The translations under genes and the position numbers were made by a program. The notes beneath the pieces were generated by a model. The model did no database searches and had not been told where the DNA came from. It saw only the letters and a program-made list of their open reading frames with translations. Source: Ulota crispa (Eukaryota; Streptophyta; Bryopsida; Orthotrichales; Orthotrichaceae). Taken from it: a DNA stretch of 64,000 nucleotides. Each line of letters starts with the position of its first letter. Within the stretch, counting starts at the first letter, position 1. This document shows positions 37,314 through 47,918 of the stretch, in pieces. The DNA is taken from NCBI GenBank assembly GCA_963920765.1, contig OY987243.1:35587060-35651059 (forward strand), given 5' to 3'.

Positions 37314-37950
37314 TTAACCCCTCAACGCCCAAATGGCTCAAATTGAGCCCTTCTAAATTTTATTCTAGGATGCCCAAAGTTCTTTAAGATTTTTTTAGAG
37401 GTTATTATTATTGAAGTCATATTTCAACATCAAGAGTCTAATTTTGAAAATGAATTAACACAATCTATCTATCCAAGATTTTGTGCAAGGGTGTCCATTG
37501 CAAATCTCCACTTTCTAGTGTTGAAGGCTCTCAGAAATGAGCCTCAAGTACACTAGAACTTGGAGAAAAAATCACACTAGAAATTCAACTAAAAAATTTG
37601 TAGAATATATTTTGAGAAGCCATAAATTGATCAAGGTTATGCATGTTATACTTTACATACTTGTATTTTTTTAGTATCCTCCATTTTAGGTTTAAGATGC
37701 AAAAAGAGGATTGAAAGATTTCAATTCATTTCTGCAGTTTTAACACCCTCATGATCAAACATTATAATCTTTCAATCCATAAGTGATATTGTTGCAATTT
37801 TTTTTCATATGTGATCTATGACATATCTACCTTGAATTTATATGGTTACACTTCAAAGAAAATTAATAAGATTGATAAAAATGCAAGCATTTTGCTCACT
37901 TTCAAGCAAATTTTGAGATACTCAAAATACCATGGGCATTGAGGGGTTAA
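37314..37950. mobile_element. TTAA element M
   Basis: Ends TTAA-CCCCTCAACGCCCAAATGG and CATGGGCATTGAGGGG-TTAA, with 12 of the first 13 bases matching inside TTAA. The empty site is TTAA at 17019-17022 in unit 2; flanks TTGCCCTCT and GGTCCTCKTTACGG are identical apart from single bases. Confidence 0.85.
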
Positions 37951-38091
37951 GGTCCTCGTTACGGAGGCCATGGAGTTAATACTTTGAGTGCTCTCATTAA
38001 CCTTGCCAAAGCTGAATTTAATATTCCAAGAGATCCCATGCTTGGAAAACAATGTGGACATGATGTTGGGTGGCAACAAAGTGCATCCTAC

Positions 38092-38680
38092 CAAGGCGTT
38101 TTTTTCATTTTTTAAGAAGTGTGAAGGTGGCTATTTAATGGTGCTCCAAATTTCAACATTCATTCACATATTGGATAGAAAATATCATATTAGTACATAT
38201 TACATATCTATAATTTGGTTTTCATCCACAATTTGGCAATTTCATTCAAGTATTTTTTAACATTTGAAGCTTTTTGGCAAATTCATCCAAGTTTTTTGGC
38301 ATTTTTTTTAATGTTTTTTAGCCAGATTTTTTTTTGGGTGCAATCTAGCACCAAAAAGCCAAAAAAAAAGCGCTGCATCCTACAAAGGCTTTTTTTTTGG
38401 CTTTATAGTGCCAGATTGCATCCAAAAAAAAAGTTTGGCTTAAAAATGTCAAAAAAATGCCAAAAAACTTGGATGAATTTGCCAAAAAGCTTCAAATGTT
38501 AAAAAATACTTGAATGAAATTGCCAAATTGTGGATGAAAACCAAATTATAGATATGTAATATGTACTAATATGATATTTTCTATCCAATATGTGAATGAA
38601 TGTTGAAATTTGGAGCACCACTATGAAATCTTAAATTGCCACTTCTACACTTCCTAAAGAATGGAAAAAAAAAAAAATCA
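38092..38680. repeat. long inverted repeat, arms about 270 bp
   Basis: Left arm about 38099-38375 and right arm about 38390-38677 pair along nearly their full length (GTGGTGCTCCAAATTTC versus GAAATTTGGAGCACCAC). The centre contains GCATCCTACAAAGGC, a repeat of the host sequence at the left border, which suggests two copies inserted or duplicated in opposite orientation. A transcript would fold into a long hairpin. Confidence 0.7.
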
Positions 38681-38787
38681 TGTTCCTAAGCTTACTCCAG
38701 ATCATGATCAAGTTCCTCAACCCTAAAAGCACAATGTCAATTCTTCCCTAGATTGCAATGAGTGACAATTATTGGTGCTACTATAGT

Positions 38788-39063
38788 GACCAGGGCTTCT
38801 TTTTCATTTTTTAAGAAGTGCGAAGGTGGCTATTTAAAATGTTATAGTGGTGCTCCAAATTTCAACATTCATCCACATACTGGATAGAAAATATCACATT
38901 AGTACATACTATATGTCTAAAATTTGGTTTTCATCCACAATTTAGCGATTTCATCCAATTTTAAGAAAAAATTGAAGACTAGTTTTTTGGCATTCTTTTT
39001 AATGTTTTTTAGCCAGATTTTTTTGGGTGCAATCTGGCACCAAAAAGCCAAAAAAAAAAGTAC
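38788..39063. repeat. solo copy of one arm of the inverted repeat
   Basis: Direct copy of the left arm of 38092-38680 with small deletions. Flanking host sequence GTGCTACTATAGTGAC on the left resembles GTACTGCTAGTGAC on the right, a possible target duplication longer than usual for MITEs. Confidence 0.55.
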
Positions 39064-39111
39064 TGCTAGTGACTGGTGGAGTGGTGGAGTGGTGGTAAAC
39101 TGGTAATATGA

Positions 39112-39433
39112 TAGTGTGCTCATAAACTATCTATGTAAAGGTTGAAACTGAATTTTGGGGAGGTGAAACTTTTGAAACTATCTTTTAGTAAGTTTTCCTT
39201 GAAAGACAAGAAGAATTGACATCTAACCAAAGTTGTTTCATATTTTTTGGAACTTTGTGAAACTAGTTATAAAATTTTGAAGTGTAAAAATTATAGGTCT
39301 CTAAAACCGCACACCTCCTTAAATATACATGGCATGTACATTATAGAAAGGCCATGAAAAATAACATGTACAAAAGGAGTACATTTGATGAGGTGAGCGG
39401 TTTTAGAGTGCGCGGTTTATGAGCAGACTACCT
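39112..39433. repeat. MITE family with internal hairpin, copy 3 (reverse)
   Basis: Reverse-complement relative of 3578-3907, with ends GTGCTCATAAAC and GTTTATGAGCAG and the internal ACACCTCCTTAAATATAC / GTACATTTGATGAGGTG pair. Confidence 0.55.
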
Positions 39434-40418
39434 TACAAGCGCGCCTCCAATTGCATTTAGCCGACACACGCCTCTTGCAATGTAGTGTTTGCCGCCGCCA
39501 GGCACGGAGACGAGCAAGGAGACAAGTCGATCCGCAGGTTCACAGCTCCATAACTTAGAGGCCACATTACAGTAATTGCTCTACTGGTTGTTTGGAGTTT
39601 GCGTTTCCTCTGCAGTGATCAACAACGACTGTTGCAGGAAGTGCGGGTTTTGGGGAACGCGTCTCTCTCAATCTCTGAGTAGTATGCCGATTACCTGAGT
39701 TAATTTTGGTGCTCAAACTGGTTGTTCATCAGGTCGCGGGCGGGCGATCTAGCTATCGTGGCTCTGTTGGCTGAATTGAGGATTGCACGAGGCTGCACTC
39801 AACGGTCAATTTTATTTGCGGTCATGGTCCTGCGCACTAGTATCAACAAAACAAGGTCCGCATCCGCATTCAGATAGTTGCTTGCAATTGTGGTTGAGTT
39901 TTCACTTTGGGTTTGCTTTCGATTTCTGTTCATTGTGCGGTTGAGCTGGAAGGATCGTGTGGTTGAGTCTTAGAATGGAAGGAGTTTTATAACCCCTCTT
40001 TTGTTTTCCCTCAAGACTTTACACCATATTAGGTCAGTTGGGAAAAACAGCACATTTGGGGACTTTCACTATTTCTGTCGTTATGTACAATTTAGCATAT
40101 TACAATAAAAACGACTGTGCACTTTCTTGTACAATAGTGAAGTCTCCGTGGCAAGATTTTCAAATAATTACAGCTTTGAGCTTCAGTTATGCCTACATTT
40201 ACCTAATATGGTGTTCTTTGCAAGATTTTGACAGCCTTGATTTTTAACCCCTTTTTTGAGGCCTATTTGCTTAGGACGAAAGAGATTTTTGCCTCAAGCT
40301 CTTTTCTCCTCATTAATCCTTGTAAATCCGTTTATACTTTTTTTCAGTGCTTTTGGTACAACCCTAACCCTGGAGGCGAGACCATCCGAGACCATCTGAG
40401 ACCATCCTGCCAGCCATT
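39434..40418 (+). promoter_or_regulatory. 5' block of SINA copy 4
   Basis: Aligns with the 5' blocks of copies 2 and 3. The leader part is interrupted by a shortened ACCATATTAGG MITE at 40022-40213. The D-target site here reads GATTACCTGAG, so TTAA has been lost. Confidence 0.5.
40022..40213. mobile_element. MITE of the ACCATATTAGG family in the copy 4 leader
   Basis: Ends CACCATATTAGGTCAGTTGG and ACATTTACCTAATATGGTG, 192 bp. The interior lacks the last part present in the 50872 copy. Copies 1 and 3 read CTCAAGRCTYTSCARGTTTT with no insert. Confidence 0.65.
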
Positions 40419-41861
40419 ATGGCTCCAACAATGCCGAGCATGTTACTGAATTCGGGACAAGCTTCAGAGGATCGGAACCTGAGATACTTTCCAGATGCTA
40501 GCCTCCTCGACTGTCCTGTTTGCATGGAGCCCTTCTCTCCGCCCGTGTATCAGGTATTGTCTATACGACCATATCTCCTTGCAAGTATAAACTTAAAAAG
40601 AGCACGGTCGTTCTCTGTAGGAAATGAACACCACGCATTGGGTGTGGAGAGCATAGTTACAATCGTTCTCTGTAGAAAACAAACACCACGCATTGGGTGT
40701 GGAGAGCATAGTTATAAGATGCTCATCTTTTTTGTTTGTTGAACACATGATTGAACAAAATATAGTCATGGAGGTTGCTTTTGGTAAGTTGGTAACATAA
40801 AAGTTCAACCTCTTTTTGGAATAGCATCTGTAGCCCATCTATGTGAGGTATTTTGTTTCTCGTGAAAAGGATCCACTTCTGTATTACCTAGCCATAACAT
40901 GTTATTCCCAAGCTTGAAATTTTCTACTAACAATGGAGTGGAAAATACACCTGCGCATTGCTCATGTCTAGATTTGCAAGTTCTTCAACATTCTTTGTAA
41001 TGGTGGATGCTTGAAAGCTATAGTGTATGAGAAGGGATCATAGAAGATAGCTTTGCTTGTACTAGTCTTCACATTCATTCCATTTAACAAAGGTCCATGT
41101 AACAAATTTGACCCTAGTTTTCCATGGTTATCCAGTGATGGCACTAAATACTCTTATTTTGTGGGGCGTGCAGTGCGCAAATGGCCACTCCGTTTGTTCA
41201 TCTTGTTGTGAGAAGATCTCCGAACAAAAATGCCCATCATGCTCTCAGCCTACTGGTCAAATCCGATCATTAATGGTGGAGAAGATCATGGAGTCTCTGC
41301 AAGTCCCCCTGCAAGCATGCTTCTTATGGTTGCAAAGAAATGTTACATTACAGCAAGAGAAGCGAAGGGAGAAGGCATGAAGACGAGACATGCGAGTATC
41401 AACCCTTGCGTTGTCCATATCCATTATGCCCGCGGATGTGTCCAAACTTTGTATTACCCTCCCGTTTGGAAAAAGCCCATGGCGTGCAAACAATGCACCT
41501 CGACCCTCAAAGATGTGCGAAATTTCAGTTGTCAAATCATTCCTACATGAATCGTGTCGTGATGGTGGAATTAGGTCACGGTGGGCTGATGCTTGTTCAT
41601 CGTGAGCAGCATGATTTTGGAGATGTTTTATTCTGCTCCACAGTCATTGGAACATCTCAAGTGTACAACCTTAAAGTGAAGTGCACAGCTGGGACTTCGT
41701 TCTATACCATCGAAGCTTCAGCTCCCTACATTCAAAAGGTTCTCTTCATTCAAAAGGTTGTGGAAAAGCCTCGTGTTCCGTACAACAGGCTTCTGATTCT
41801 TGTTGATGATGTCGGTAAGCACAGGGAGTATGATGTGGAAGTTGAGGTACGGGAGTCCTAG
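40419..41861 (+). pseudogene. SINA-like copy 4, single-base frameshift
   Basis: Exon 1 (40419-40553) and exon 2 (41174-41861) match the other copies. The RING is complete (C32, C35, then CANGHSVC, CC and CPSC). In the first zinc-finger codons the run of C at 41305-41309 has five bases where copy 1 has four, shifting the frame so that it stops at 41380. Exon 2 is 688 nt, one more than a multiple of three. The downstream frame remains clean to TAG at 41859-41861, including YSKRSEGRRHEDETC and CPNFVLPSRLEKAH. The clean remainder suggests a recent lesion or a homopolymer sequencing error. A long T run follows the stop, and homology to the unit ends near 41908, so the 3' UTR signal is missing. Confidence 0.8.
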
Positions 41862-41911
41862 AACTGTGTTTTTTTTTTTTTTTTTCCAACGGACCCTGTG
41901 GTCGAGTACAT

Positions 41912-42430
41912 TCGAACACGACCCAACTCATCCTCCTTCGCCAAGGCCTGGCCGGACATACGCGAGATAATGGTGGCATTATTCTCCATTTTTTGCACCA
42001 AAGCCTCCTCATTATAGATAAATTTTGAGCAAGCTTCTTTTATGTCTTTTTTTCCTTCCTCTGTGAGTGCACGTGCACCGGACAATCAGCTGTATTGTTT
42101 TGTCTCAATCAAGCAAGAAAAGGTGAGATGTTATGCAGTTAGCTTAATATCCGTAATGCTGGTTATCAGAAGCTACCTTCTCAGCAAAGATTCTGTCATC
42201 TCTTAGCAAGATCTTGAGCTGTAGCTTCCTTTAGAGCGTCATCTTTAGATTTTACGTCGTTCTCTTTTGCTGTTAGCCGCTTTTCCAGGACCTCAATCGT
42301 TCGCAAATGTTGCTTAATGATATTACGAGTACTTCTACTGGTTCGACCTGATGAAATACAATTTATACCCTGTATTGAACGTGAAGCACGAGGAATTTCT
42401 GTTAGGGCTGGACTCCGAAACAATCTCCTT
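41912..42430 (-). other. unrecognised coding-like fragments, coiled-coil character
   Basis: On the minus strand, 41926-42080 reads a protein-like frame (EACSKFIYNEEALVQKMENN and so on) and 42196-42340 reads a charged heptad-like stretch (LEKRLTAKENDVKSKDD) ending in a stop. I do not recognise the family. Neither has an ATG in a convincing place. They could be exons or relics of one gene cut by the unit 4 boundary. Confidence 0.25.
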
Positions 42431-42928
42431 AAAAGAATGTGTATAAGAAGCTTTCAGGAGTCTAGGTTTTTTCTGGAGCCTGTCTGTCCGTGTGCCAGCA
42501 CCGTTGCATTGTACCTGTGCCCAGCAGAAAATTCCGCCTCAGGTTTCCTTATAATACCAGGCCCCCTCTACACATTGAATTAACTACTTTTCACGATTTC
42601 TGAAATTTGATAAACATGAATTTGCCAAGATCTCATATATATTCAACTTGATACTGAAATACAGTAACCTCAAAGCTGAGTAACGTCAACCAGGAGCGGA
42701 CTCTGGAGTTCTCAGCAAGATTCAGGTGACATCCCTGCTGACTAAACTGTTGGAATATATCATAAGCCAAAGATATGTATCTTTTGCGCTTGAAATTAGA
42801 GAATATCATGTGCACTAAGATACCTCTAGAGATTCATGAATTGTACTCTCGTCAAGAATGTTATGAAACCGAGATGATGATTAGAACGTAGTGTCCTTTA
42901 CAATCTTTTAACTTCTTAATCTCTTTAG

Positions 42929-43620
42929 AATGCAATTTACTGCAATTTAGGGTTTAGGGTTTTCGGTCTAGATCTGTGGTGGAGTTGTCATTAATGTTTG
43001 GTGATGGCTGTTCGAATTTCTTGTGCAATTTCAGAGTTACAGCTTTGGCAGTTCGATAGATATGCTTAGTTGGGCCTAAGAACTTTATAGTCGCTTTGGA
43101 ATGCAATTCGCTCCATTTTTAGAGTTTAGGATGCTGGAGCTATGGTGGGGTTGTTGTTAGTATTGACGATGTCATTGGTTTTCCAGCACGACTGGTTTTG
43201 TAGTTTGCAAGTTACATGATCAGTTTCAAGACTGGTGAGCAGTAAATTTATGATAAAACTTTTGGTTTTCATGGCCGAGTCGTTTGAGTTTCATGACCTT
43301 TAGGCTGTCGGTGCGGGACAGTGGCAATCTTGGGAGTATGTCTAGTTGGGGGGGGGGGAGACATTTCCTAATCACATTGGAATACAATCTGCTGCATTTT
43401 TAGGACTAAGGGTTTAGGGTTTAAGGTCAGTCATTTTTGTTCGATTATTTCTAATCATGATAAGTCTTTCAATACCACTAGGTTCGCCAGCTTGCATGTC
43501 TCCCGATCAGCCTTGCGAATAGTGAGCAGTACATTTTATAGAAAATCTTTTGGGTTCTACGGTTTTGATGTTTGAGTTTCGTGAGCTTGAGGCTTTCATA
43601 ACACTTTTAAGAACACCTGA
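42929..43620. repeat. degenerate tandem repeat with telomere-like motifs
   Basis: A block starting AATRCAATYTGCTGCATTTT recurs at about 42929, 43100 and 43381, and shared pieces (GTGAGCAGTA, TTTTGGTTTTCATGG, GAGTTTCRTGA) follow. GGGTTTAGGGTTT occurs in the first and third copies and is worn in the second. A run of G lies near 43350. Spacing is irregular (about 171 and 281 bp). Confidence 0.5.
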
Positions 43621-43744
43621 CTAAACATCCTTGGAATCAAAGAACAAAGAGCAGGAGAGAAATCTAGATACTTTTTCTGCTCATGTAATGTTTGCAGAGG
43701 ATTCACGTTTAAATTTTGTCACTTTCTTTTTGTCCATTCCTTAG

Positions 43745-44033
43745 TATCCGGGTTTCTTTGACCGTCTTTGCATACCTAGCGCATTGGAGCAAATTGCTTC
43801 AACACTGGGTCAATTCTTCGATATTTTAGTGCTTCATTATTTTGTCCATTTCAAACCCCTTTTGTCTGATGATGCGTGGTGCCAGAGCGATGCTCTGAGT
43901 GGCTCTGGGATTCGAGCTGCTCGCTATTTAGCCCATCCTCAAGCAGGTTTTGTGTGGACAAATGACGCATGTGATAACCTGTATCCATTGATCGCTCACA
44001 ACCTGTCTCTCTCTGGGTTCTACCTCCAAAATG
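43745..44033 (+). pseudogene. exon or fragment of a TRM1-like tRNA methyltransferase
   Basis: After a TTCCTTAG acceptor the frame reads YPGFFDRLCIPSALEQIAST, then DALSGSGIRAARYL, FVWTNDAC and LIAHNLSLSG. The DALSGSGIRxxRY stretch followed by xxNDxxxxxxxxIxxNL is the S-adenosylmethionine-binding pattern of tRNA (guanine26-N2)-dimethyltransferases as I recall the family. A possible donor is GT at 44034. I cannot find further convincing exons: a stretch at 45020-45090 reads NDISGVEFRPNAHHVEW but stops. It is either one exon of a poorly resolved gene or a captured fragment. Confidence 0.45.
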
Positions 44034-44053
44034 GTACCAAGCCTTCACCATAA

Positions 44054-45808
44054 TTGCCATGCATGATTTTGAAGCTTTTTGTCAAATATTTTAGAGGAGA
44101 GTGAGAGGCCCTTAATAATGCTAACTCTTCTTAATTGCACTTATAATTTGATCTATGAGTTATGGAGCAAAGAGATTCAAGTACAGAAACGTATCCATAC
44201 AGCGCTGGACTTTGAAGCCTGAAGTTTTAATTGTTATGGTGTTATAACATATTTTGAATTTCTTAGGGTAAGATAAACGTAAGACAATCTTCCATATCCT
44301 ATTGCTGGATTGCAGATTTTGTATCAAATATACTTCTTGGAAGGATCAAATTTTGGTTGTACCTTTAAAATGCCATGGGTAGTGGCACTAAGAAGTAGGC
44401 AATAGTAATAAGGCTACATTCATGAAAACAATTTGCAAGTTTGTCCCTACCTTGTCGCCTCACAAGAGACTAAAGTACAAATTAATTTTTATGATCGTGA
44501 CCTTGATTGCCATTACCTAGTCTGTAGCTGAAAAATTCCCTTGCAATAGACTCAAGTCAATGTGACCGTGTTGTGATATTGGCAGTCTAGTTTCTGCTGT
44601 GAGAGCGTCTGAATGTGCTTTGGCTGATTCATAAGGAGATCACCCTATGGTGACAAATGCCATACAGAGGCCTCCCTATAATGTATCATGGGGATGCTTT
44701 TAACGACCATTGGGAGATATCACTCTCACCCATGGTGAAGATTCTTTTGATGGTATTGTCTCAAAATATCTGAATTAGGCTGATTTCTTAGCAACTCTGC
44801 TTTACTGTGTCATTGTGCTTGGTAGGTAGTGCTATCTGTTGGGTGCGTATTTGTCAAATTTTTTGAAACCTACACAATGATCTTTTATGCAGCATTTTCA
44901 GTGTCATTACCTGGCTCTCTCATGCTTAATCTTGCTTTTTGCTTTGCAGGTAACTCCATTTTTTTTTACTGTAAAGCTTCTGTCATTATGTGCGTTTGTT
45001 TCCTTTTCTCGTTAAAAGGTTTGTGCAAAATGATATCTCTGGAGTGGAATTCCGCCCAAATGCTCACCATGTTGAATGGAGGGAAGCTGATTAGTGTTTC
45101 ACTCTTGTAGTGCTCTAGCGTCATATGAATTGTATATAAGGCCAGTGAGTTATGCAAATGAAATAGGCCTCCGAATGCAAACAAATTTCAATCCAAGTGA
45201 GTTTTCATTGCCCATGTGTGTTTTCTTTTTCATCCTTTTGTTTAATATTTTCCTGGATTTTTTCTAGGGTGGTTCCAGAGGTCCTTCCTACCAATTATTC
45301 TAGCAAATTCCACATAATAATGCACTATGTAGCTATCAAAACATCTCTCACCTTTGGTTCACAATTATTGAAATCCTACGTACACTACCACCTTTATCTA
45401 CAAATGCTAAAACCTATACCACAACTCATATGTGGTAAACATATGCATTAATGCATATATCATGTCCCTCTTTCACATTGCTCAACCTTCACATACAGAA
45501 GGTGGGAAAGGATTAGGAGCAACACGGTAAATCCAGGATGCCACAGGGCCTTCCTCAAAAAATATTTTGTATTAAATTGTAAACGTGAACTCTGCTCGAT
45601 TACTAGATTGGACCATGAGTTGAAAGACCTCTACTTATAAAATCAATAAAGCCTTGAGTACTAAAGTTCCCATACCATCTCTACTCTGGAACGTCTTTTC
45701 TCTGCATACAATCTTGCACCTCAAAATAAAACAAAAAGAAATGAAAATTGTGAAAAGTAGCAGGTATGACATTCCCAATGCACGACACCCAGAGATACAC
45801 TACCTCCC
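44054..45808. other. region without a supported gene
   Basis: Apart from the possible fragment at 45020-45090, no gene, MITE end or RNA feature is convincing here. Confidence 0.3.
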
Positions 45809-46462
45809 TTAACCCCTAAATGCCCAAGGCACCACATTTTGGTGCAGACAATATTTTGAAGTTCAATAAAATCTAACTAAGTTTTTATTTTTAGTATGTA
45901 GTATTTTAGAATTGTTCATTTTGAAGTCTAGTTTTAGCATCAAAAACCCAATTTTGGAAATTATTAATTGCAAATTTTCTATACAAGATTTTGTGCAAAG
46001 GTGTCCATTGCAATCTTGACTTTTTTAGTGTTGAGAGCTCATGAAAATGAGCCTCAAATACACTAGATCTTGGAGAAAAATTCACACTAGAAATTCATTT
46101 TAAGAAATTGTAAAAGAGATTTTGAAAAGCCATAAATGAATTGGAGTTATGTATGTTATTTCCTTTGACCTCATATTTTTTTGGTGGTCAACATTTTAGA
46201 TTTGACATGTGAAAAGAGGATTGAAAGACTTGAAGTCATTTTTGCAGTTTTAACACCCTCTTGATCAAACATTATAATATTTTAATCCATAAGTGGTATT
46301 GTTGTGTTTTCTTTTCCTATGTGATGTTTAACATATCTAATTTGAATGTGTATGATTACAATTTTAAAAAATTGATACAACTTATCAAAATGTTGGCTTT
46401 TTGTTCAATTTAGAGCAAATTCCTAGAAGCTCAAACAAAGGCCTTGGGCATTTAGGGGTTAA
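45809..46462. mobile_element. TTAA element N with 18-bp perfect ends
   Basis: Ends TTAA-CCCCTAAATGCCCAAGGC and GCCTTGGGCATTTAGGGG-TTAA, the best-preserved terminal repeat of the CCCAAGG subfamily here (654 bp). The interior aligns with E, F, M, P and U. Confidence 0.85.
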
Positions 46463-47030
46463 GCCCCATCACTTGCAAATGTATCATAATCCAATCGAAT
46501 TGTACAAATACAACACTTGTAGTTATGTAATACCAATAACAATACAAACTTAAAACAAATTTGCTTATGCTCAAACAAGAATTCTGACGCTCAAATAATT
46601 ATGCTTATCTATGCAGGCATACTTATCCCCTATAGACTTTGACAAGCTATTTAGAATTTCCCGAAGCCAATTTTCTGAGATGCCTAAGTGGAAACAAGAA
46701 AACCGCAAATGCAATCTTTGGTTTTTTTAATTAAGTCTAGTCCACTATCAATTGCGGCTTTGCTTGGCATGAAGAGTTATGGTACCTCTTATTGACATAA
46801 TTAGGTGTATTAAAAGTGCCAATTGGTAAGGATTTGTCTCACACCCAATACTTAAAAAAAGTTTTTGGAATGTTTTTAAAACACATTATTAAGAGCTTGG
46901 GATAATAGGGCATCTCTTCAAAGCATTTGTTCATTTGTTTAGGGTTGCCCTTCCATTTATGAACTTTATTCAAGTTTCTTACTTTAGCAACACACTTCTC
47001 GGGTAGTTTGGTGATGAAATCATCACTCTT
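46463..47030. other. spacer without a recognised gene
   Basis: AT-rich DNA with no supported feature. Confidence 0.3.
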
Positions 47031-47264
47031 TTAACCCTTAAACTATGGGAAGGCTCTTTGCGGCCAGTACAATGTGGGGTATTTTTCTGGTATTTAGAAT
47101 GGATTCACACCTCTACTATATTTGAGACCAACAAAGAAGTTGAAGAATAGATCAATGCGATTCTAGTGAGCTACTTGAGATCCCAGATTAAAATTTCTTA
47201 TTGGTACCAAATGACAATCATTCGTCAGCGTATATAGTATGCCCTATACTCGTTCAAGGGTTAA
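47031..47264. mobile_element. TTAA element O, 234 bp
   Basis: Ends TTAA-CCCTTAAACTATGGG and ACTCGTTCAAGGG-TTAA. It is the uninterrupted relative of element B (reverse orientation) and shows what B looked like before its insertions. Confidence 0.7.
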
Positions 47265-47543
47265 GTTGGTGTCTAATATTGGGAGTTTGTAGCTACTGTA
47301 AGCCTTGGTGCTTGATCATTCAACAATACACTAATACACTATTGTGACCAAATCAACTGATGAATATTTGAAAGGATCTTTACATCAACTCTTAGACTTG
47401 CAAAACCAATTGGTGCCAACAGTTTCAATGAACTCATGACGAGGTGGTAAATCTGTGTTTGCAAGCAACTTTATATATTCAAGTGCTGATGGTACATTAG
47501 ATCTTAAGTACGTAAGAGATTTTGTACTAGTCTAGATTGTAGA

Positions 47544-47900
47544 CTAGAGCCTCCATCTTGACCTCTCCATTCTAGCTATTTTTTCAATCCATCTAAATAT
47601 TGTTGGAACAAAAACCCAGACTCCAAGCCAGACCAGATGGATCCTCAATGGCCAGATTATCATGAGAATCATCAAACGTACTTGAAGTTGCGGCATGGAA
47701 CCAATCTCATAGTACTTTGAATGCTGCATGGGTTGGCAACTCCACAATGCAGGCATTGTTGTTGCAAACCTGCACCTCTCATCTATTGTTTGGGATTTTT
47801 CATGATAGTTGACATCTATGCCATTTTGGAAAGCAGTAAGAATGTTGGAAGTGACGAGAAAAATGAGTATTAAAACTGAAGAAAAGAGACGGCCGCTCAT
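47544..47900 (-). CDS. hypothetical small secreted protein, possibly a fragment
   Basis: From ATG at 47900 the frame encodes about 118 residues beginning MSGRLFSSVLILIFLVTSN, a good signal-peptide pattern with a possible cut after ILTA. Two cysteines follow near residues 37 and 49. The C-terminal third becomes hydrophobic and Trp-rich, while another frame from the same place reads a more polar sequence (STFDDSHDNLAIEDPSGLAW), so a frameshift or splice site may lie near 47685. I do not recognise the family. Confidence 0.25.
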   Translation of the reverse strand: MSGRLFSSVLILIFLVTSNILTAFQNGIDVNYHEKSQTIDERCRFATTMPALWSCQPMQHSKYYEIGSMPQLQVRLMILMIIWPLRIHLVWLGVWVFVPTIFRWIEKIARMERSRWRL

Positions 47901-47918
47901 CTCAAATCTCAACAGCAA

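Noticed and set aside
42945..43425. Interstitial telomere tract
   Set aside because: Only two short GGGTTTAGGGTTT units, embedded in a longer repeat; not a telomere array.
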